Positions 58,986-64,000 of a stretch of DNA of 64,000 nt are shown piece by piece (position 1 is the stretch's first letter; every line of letters begins with the position of its first letter). The stretch covers positions 248,001-312,000 of the forward strand of contig JAKEKT010000035.1 in assembly GCA_021495925.1 (NCBI GenBank), read 5' to 3'. The notes beneath the pieces are model-generated. The model was not told the origin of the DNA. It did no database searches and saw only the letters and a list, made by a program, of their open reading frames with translations. A program made the translations under genes and the position numbers. The stretch is from Diplodia intermedia. Taxonomy: Eukaryota; Ascomycota; Dothideomycetes; Botryosphaeriales; Botryosphaeriaceae.

Positions 58986-61361
58986 ATGTCGATCGCTCTC
59001 CGGGCGCGCTGGGCTTACGCCCCTCGCTTGAGGGTCACGACGCCGCTCACCCGGCGAAGCGCGCTCTCCAGGACATTCGCCACCATCTCCAGCGAGACTG
59101 GGTATGTTTTAATTCCGTTCGTTCCTCACGGCCATCATTTCGCGACCAATTCAATGGGAGAGGGAAAAGAAGAAAAAAAACAATAATTGCCCGCCATCCC
59201 TCTCCCTCTCCCTCTCTCTGAAGAACGAGGGCTAACAATCACCCCCACTCGCTCCGGACGGACAGCAACCCAAGCTACGACGTCATCGTCATCGGCGGCG
59301 GCCACGCGGGCACCGAGGCGGCGACGGCGGCGGCGCGGTCGGGCGCGCGCACGACGCTCGTCACGCCGTCGGTCGACAACCTGGGCGTGTGCTCGTGCAA
59401 CCCGTCGTTCGGCGGCATCGGCAAGGGCACCATGCTGCGCGAGGTGGACGCGCTGGACGGCGTCGTCGGGCGCGTCGTCGACCGCGCGGCGGTGCAGTTC
59501 CGCGTGCTGAACCGCAAGAAGGGCCCCGCGGTGTGGGGCCCGCGCGCGCAGATCGACCGGAAGCTGTATCGGAGGTACATGAAGGAAGAGATTTTGGGGT
59601 ACGGGGAGAGGTTGGGGGTGGTGGAGGGGAGCGTGGCGGATGTGGTGGTCGAGAGGGGGGAGGGGAGGGAAGGGGCGGACGGGATGTACGGGAAGATGAA
59701 GGGGGTGAGGTTGGAGGATGGGAGGGTGTTTGATGCGGGGTGCGTTGTCATCACGACGGGGACGTTCTTGGGGGGAGAGATTCATATCGGTGGGTACAGT
59801 GAACAAACCACTTGGGAGGGGAGAGTCGGGAACTGACGGGTGACCAGGCCTCGAGGCGTATCCTTCCGGGAGAATGGGCGAAGCTGCGACTTTCGGGCTC
59901 AGCAAGTCGCTCCGGGAGGCGGGATTCAAGCTGGGACGGTTGAAGACGGGCACGCCACCCCGATTGGACCACAAGACGATCAATTACTCGGAACTTCAGC
60001 CGCAGCCGGGCGACGAGCCGCCGATGCCGTTCAGCTATCTGAATGACAGGGTGCAGGTCGAAGACCAGCTCCTGTGCCACAGCACGTACACGAATGATGC
60101 GAGCCACGATATTATCCGCGCGAACTTGGACAAGAGCATTCACATCCGGGAGACGGTCAATGGTCCGCGGTATTGCCCCTCGCTGGAATCGAAGGTGTTG
60201 CGCTTTGGGCACAAGGAAAGACACATAATCTGGCTGGAACCCGAAGGCTTCGACACAGACGTCGTATACCCCAACGGCATATCCATGACCGTACCGGCGG
60301 ACGCGCAAGCGGCTATGCTGCGGACAGTCAAGGGTTTAGAAAACGTCACCATGCTGCAGCCCGGGTACGGTGTCGAATACGACTATGTGGACCCGCGCAA
60401 CCTACGCTCGACATTGGAGACCAAGAATATCAAGGGGCTTTTCCTTGCTGGCCAGATCAACGGAACCACGGGTTACGAAGAAGCCGCCGGCCAGGGCGTC
60501 ATCGCAGGCATCAACGCCGGCCTGGCGGCGCAGGGCAAGGAACCCTTCTCGCTCACCCGCGCAGACGGCTACATCGGCATCATGATCGACGACCTCATCA
60601 CCAAGGGCGTCACGGAGCCGTACCGCATGTTCACCTCGCGCAGCGAGTTCCGCATGAGCGCCCGCGCCGACAACGCCGACTCGCGGCTCACGGCCAAGGG
60701 CCGCGCCGCGGGGGTCATCTCGGACAAGCGCTGGCGCGCCTTCGAGGACACGTCCGGCCAGATGGCGGAGCTGATCGCGCTGCTGCGAGGGCGGGCGGGC
60801 GGGTCGGCGCACTGGCTCGCGCGGGGGTTCAGGGTCCGGGAAGACACGACCAAGCGCACCGCCTTCGACCTGCTGCGCCTCGCCGACGTGACGACGGCGA
60901 CGCTCGAGAGCACCGTGCCGGAGATCCGCGGCTACGACCGCAGGGTGCGCGAGCGCGTCGACATCGAGGGCGTGTACGCGCCGTACGTCGAGCAGCAGAT
61001 GGCGGCGATGCGCGTCTTCCTGAAGGACGAGACGCTGCGGCTGTCGCCGGACCTGGACTACGAGGGCATCCACGGATTGAGCTTCGAGGAGAAGCAGCTG
61101 CTGAAGCAGGCGCGGCCGGAGAGCGTGGGCCAGGCGAGGAGGATCGAGGGCATGACGCCGAACGGGGCGTTGAGGCTGCTGGCGGTCGTCAAGGGCGAGG
61201 CGAGGGCGCGGGAGAAGGAGAGGATCATGCTGGAGATTGAGGAGAGGAGGAGGGAGAGGGGCGAGAAGGTCGTCGATGAGGGGATTGAGGGGCTGGAGGG
61301 GTTGGAGGCGATTGAGAGCACCGAGGGTGGGGAGAGTAATGTTGAGGCCGATGCGCGGTAA
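58986..61361 (+). CDS. MTO1: Mto1, mitochondrial tRNA cmnm5U-type modification enzyme (GidA/MnmG family)
   Basis: Three exons: 58986-59101, 59266-59789 and 59848-61361 (717 aa). The first 39 residues are rich in Arg and hydroxyl residues without acids (MSIALRARWAYAPRLRV...), a typical mitochondrial presequence. The FAD-binding GGGHAGTEAA starts at residue 49. CNPSFGGIGKGTMLREVDALDG, GPAVWGPRAQIDR, TGTFLGGEIHIG and LKTGTPPRLD are GidA signatures, as are GQINGTTGYEEAAGQG and EPYRMFTSRSEFR. The C-terminal helical domain has YEGIHGLSFEEKQLL. The tail is an unusual Glu-rich extension of about 50 residues. With Mss1 the enzyme makes the 5-carboxymethylaminomethyl group on wobble U of mitochondrial tRNAs. 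The exon 1-2 joint falls just before the FAD motif. Confidence 0.95.
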
Positions 61362-61835
61362 AAGAGGACGGCGGGATTGTATGTACGATTGATTGGGGAC
61401 TAGACGCATTTGGGTGGTGTTATGGGGGGTTTTGAGCATTGGGTTTGGCGTTCATTGCATGGAAACGGTACAAGAAAGGAAACGGATCTGCTCGACTCCA
61501 GAGGTTTTATGTATAGTGTTTAGTTGCTTGTTGACTCTTGTGGCTATCGGAGGATGAGTACAGACCAATCTCTCTTCACTCGCAAGTCACCTCTTCCTCA
61601 GAATTAGCATTCCCCTTAGCGTGCCCTTTAGGTCTGGGGTAAATGGTATCCACTTCGCGCGCTCGGTCCGATATTTCCCGTCTTGGCCGAAGCCGGAGGA
61701 GGGCGCGGCGTCAATCCCACTTTTTTGCATTTTACCATCACATCATCACTACTTCTGTGGCATTACAGATCCGACAATCAGTTGAGAACACTCAGCACGG
61801 AACCCAAGAGACTAAAGCGAAGTCAAAGAGCAAGC
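61362..61835. other. Intergenic, no gene seen
   Basis: 474 bases holding the MTO1 3' UTR and the promoter of the next dehydrogenase. A CATCACATCATCAC stretch lies in its leader. Confidence 0.5.
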
Positions 61836-63619
61836 ATGTCAATGAATGCGGTCGTCTTCCGGGGTGTGGAGAAAGGCGTTGTTGTGGAGAAGAGGCCGAT
61901 CCCTAAGGCTGAGCCGGGGAGCGTGGTCGTCAAGGTGCGGTATGCGGGACTTTGCGGGAGGTAAGTTGGGCTCTTTGATCCACTCCATACCCTCCCTCTT
62001 TCTATTCCTTTTCCCTCCCTTTGATGGTTTGGCTTTCTAGAGCGCCCATCATCCTCGATGCTTGAGTGGGAAGAAAGGAACTTTGCGGGTGCTACTGGCT
62101 CTTGCATTGTTACCGCCCAAGCTTTTGTTTGATCTGTCTGAGATACAACCCGCTTTCGGTAATCGTTCAGGCTCCAGTCATATGAGGTGATTGGCCTACA
62201 CCTCAGATTTTATTCTCCATATCTCATCGGTGTTTGTTATTGCGTCGCATCTCAGTTCAGACTTGCCATTAGAGCATATTTACACCATCGAATGAGGCAC
62301 TCTCCTAACGCAGACTTCACAGTGACCTCCATACCTACCGCGGTATCGAACCTGCCGGCGAAAACCCTGATTTCATCATGGGTCACGAGCTCACTGGTGT
62401 CATCTCTGAGGTTGGCGAGGGCGTGAAGAACTTCCAGGTTGGAGACAGGATTGTTTGTCCTTTTACTATCAGCTGGTGAGTGAATTGGCTCTTGCTCGGA
62501 GCTCACGGATGTTGTAACCTCTGGGACCATCGTCCATCACGGACATGACGGCAGCCTTGCTAACGGATACCGAATAGTGGCGAGTGCTTCTACTGCAAGC
62601 TTGACCTCTCCTCCCGTTGCGTAAAGTCGCAATGCTTTGGAACTCCAGGCCTCCCCGGGGCTCAAGCCGAATACGGTAAGTGCTTCTGCTCCAGCGGCCC
62701 TCTCACCGGCAACAAGCCGGTGCTTCTATCCCAGAGTCCATACTGATAATGGTCGCTGACCGGCCTGATACCAGTCCGCATCCCGCTCGCCGACTCAACC
62801 GTCTTCAACGCACCCGACGGCATCAAGGACCAGAACCTGATCCTTATGGCCGACATCTTCCCGGTAAGCCTCCCTCCCTCCCCTCTCCGACCATTCTCAA
62901 ACAGACCGTACTAACATCTCTCCAGACCGGCGTACGTCCACACCCCCCATTTCCCCATTCCCCTCCCCTCCGTCCAGACTAACACGAATTCCCCGCCACC
63001 ACAGTACTTCGCCGCCACCAACGCCACCTCCCGCCTCCCGCCCCACCTCCCCGACGGCGCCCCTCCCGCCGTCGTCGTCATCGGCTGCGGGCCCGTCGGG
63101 CTCTGCGCGCTCGTCTCGCTGCGCCACGAGCTGGGCGCGTCGGCGCAGCTCATCGCCGTCGACGGCATCGCGGCGCGGCTGGCGCGGGCGGCGGCGCTCG
63201 CGGGCGCGGAGCCGGTCAACCTGCGCGAGACGGCGGACGTCGCGGGGGCGGTGAGGGCGAGGACGGCGGGCGGCCGCGGCGCCGACGCGGCGCTCGAGCT
63301 GGTCGGGCGCGAGGAGGCGCTGCGCACGGCGTTCGCGGCGGTGCGCCCGTTCGGCGTCGTCAGCTCCGTCGGCGTGCACAACGGCGCCGGCGGCGTCGGC
63401 TTCTCGGGCGCCGAGGGCTACGACAAGAACGTACAGCTGGTCATGGGCAGGTGTCCGGTCCGCTCGCTGTTCCCCAGGGCGTTGGAGGTGCTGAGGGCGA
63501 ACGAGGGGCGGCTGGAGTGCTTGACGGAGAACGTGGTGCCGTTGAGTGGGGCGGTGGAGGCGTATGAGAGGTTTGAGAGGGGGGAGGTGCAGAAGTTTGT
63601 GTTTGGTATGGAGGAGTAG
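61836..63619 (+). CDS. Zinc-dependent MDR alcohol dehydrogenase (formaldehyde dehydrogenase-like)
   Basis: Six exons: 61836-61960, 62323-62475, 62578-62675, 62775-62863, 62926-62931 (6 nt) and 63005-63619 (361 aa). Cys40 in GLCGSDLHTYRG and His63-Glu64 in MGHELTG bind catalytic zinc; Cys93, 96, 99 and 107 (CGECFYC, RC) form the structural zinc site. The conserved DIFPTGYFAA motif is assembled only if the 6-nt exon (coding Thr-Gly) is used. The Rossmann fold VVIGCGPVGLCALVS, then ALELVG and the end VEAYERFERGEVQKFVF follow. The first intron is unusually long for this window (362 nt). The family oxidises alcohols or aldehyde adducts with NAD; the substrate is not decided by sequence. An alternative start, MNAV, lies six bases later. 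Confidence 0.9.
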
Positions 63620-64000
63620 GAGGGGGAGAGAGAGGTTTGGACGCTTGGGGCGGCGATTCTGGTGCGGGGGAGAAAAAAAAAGGGTGATATTTCAGGGCTA
63701 CGCGTTGCCGTTGGTCGGACCACGACTGGTCCATATCTCAGATGCTTTACCTGCACAAGGACGTCGACCACATGAGATGAGCCGAGAACATTGGACAAAG
63801 ACAGCTGGCACTTGTATGTCAAGTGAAATCTCACGGGCTAACGGACTTTCAGGTTGCACGTAGTATTTCGTGGCTGACATGGGTGTCTTTGCTTCGGATC
63901 AGCGATACAAGGTACTCACGTCCGATTGGTGCTGACGAGACTTTGCTGGGCAACACGAATTACTAATTCATGCTTACAGCTGAACAAATTGTAACACTTT
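63620..64000. other. Window end, no gene seen
   Basis: 3' side of the dehydrogenase gene and 300 further bases without a recognisable frame. Confidence 0.5.

Noticed and set aside
60173..61439. Frames of 345-355 codons on both strands inside MTO1
   Set aside because: They are shadows of the GC-rich MTO1 exon; their translations are Arg/Gly/Ala-rich without any domain.
1..64000. CRISPR array, operons or bacterial-type regulatory sites
   Set aside because: No spaced direct repeats were seen, and introns and gene families show this is fungal nuclear DNA.

Overview
The window is nuclear DNA of a filamentous ascomycete (Pezizomycotina; a finer placement is not possible by eye). Evidence: protein genes are split by short GT..AG introns (mostly 47-110 nt) with CTAAC/CTGAC-like branch sites. 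The Ste12 protein has two C-terminal C2H2 fingers, as in moulds but not budding yeast. There is a Tup1/RcoA corepressor, a ccg-9-type trehalose phosphorylase, DUF6590- and DUF3176-type fungal proteins, an isolated 5S rRNA gene and intron-containing tRNAs.

Layout. 1-4.8 kb: no convincing gene. 4.8-14.3 kb: sparse region with a tiny TATA-driven ORF, a DUF6590/retropepsin-like gene, tRNA-Met, an HPP-family membrane protein, a fragment of an accessory protein, 5S rRNA and a small Cys-rich peptide gene. 14.3-20.7 kb: TUP1/RcoA and trehalose phosphorylase, transcribed divergently from a 1.6 kb intergenic region. 20.7-25.7 kb: no supported gene. 25.7-28.0 kb: STE12, with a 9.5 kb region empty of recognisable genes upstream. 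37.5-41.7 kb: compact block of RAI1 (mRNA/rRNA quality control), a small conserved-looking protein of unknown function, and GET4 (tail-anchored protein targeting). 41.7-46.5 kb: degenerate region with tRNA-Gly(CCC), a gag-like retroelement relic and a DUF3176 pseudogene. 46.5-63.6 kb: dense block with a butanediol-dehydrogenase-like MDR enzyme, an F-box protein, a 2EXR/F-box-like protein, BRX1 (60S biogenesis), INO80 (chromatin remodeller), MTO1 (mitochondrial tRNA wobble modification) and a second zinc MDR dehydrogenase.

Functionally most genes are housekeeping or regulatory: transcription (TUP1, STE12, INO80), RNA biology (RAI1, BRX1, MTO1, tRNAs, 5S) and protein targeting (GET4). They are not an obvious gene cluster, and I found no secondary-metabolite cluster, CRISPR array or intact transposon. 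Exon borders below were derived by hand from reading frame, splice signals and family knowledge; all exon sums give open frames ending at the stated stop.
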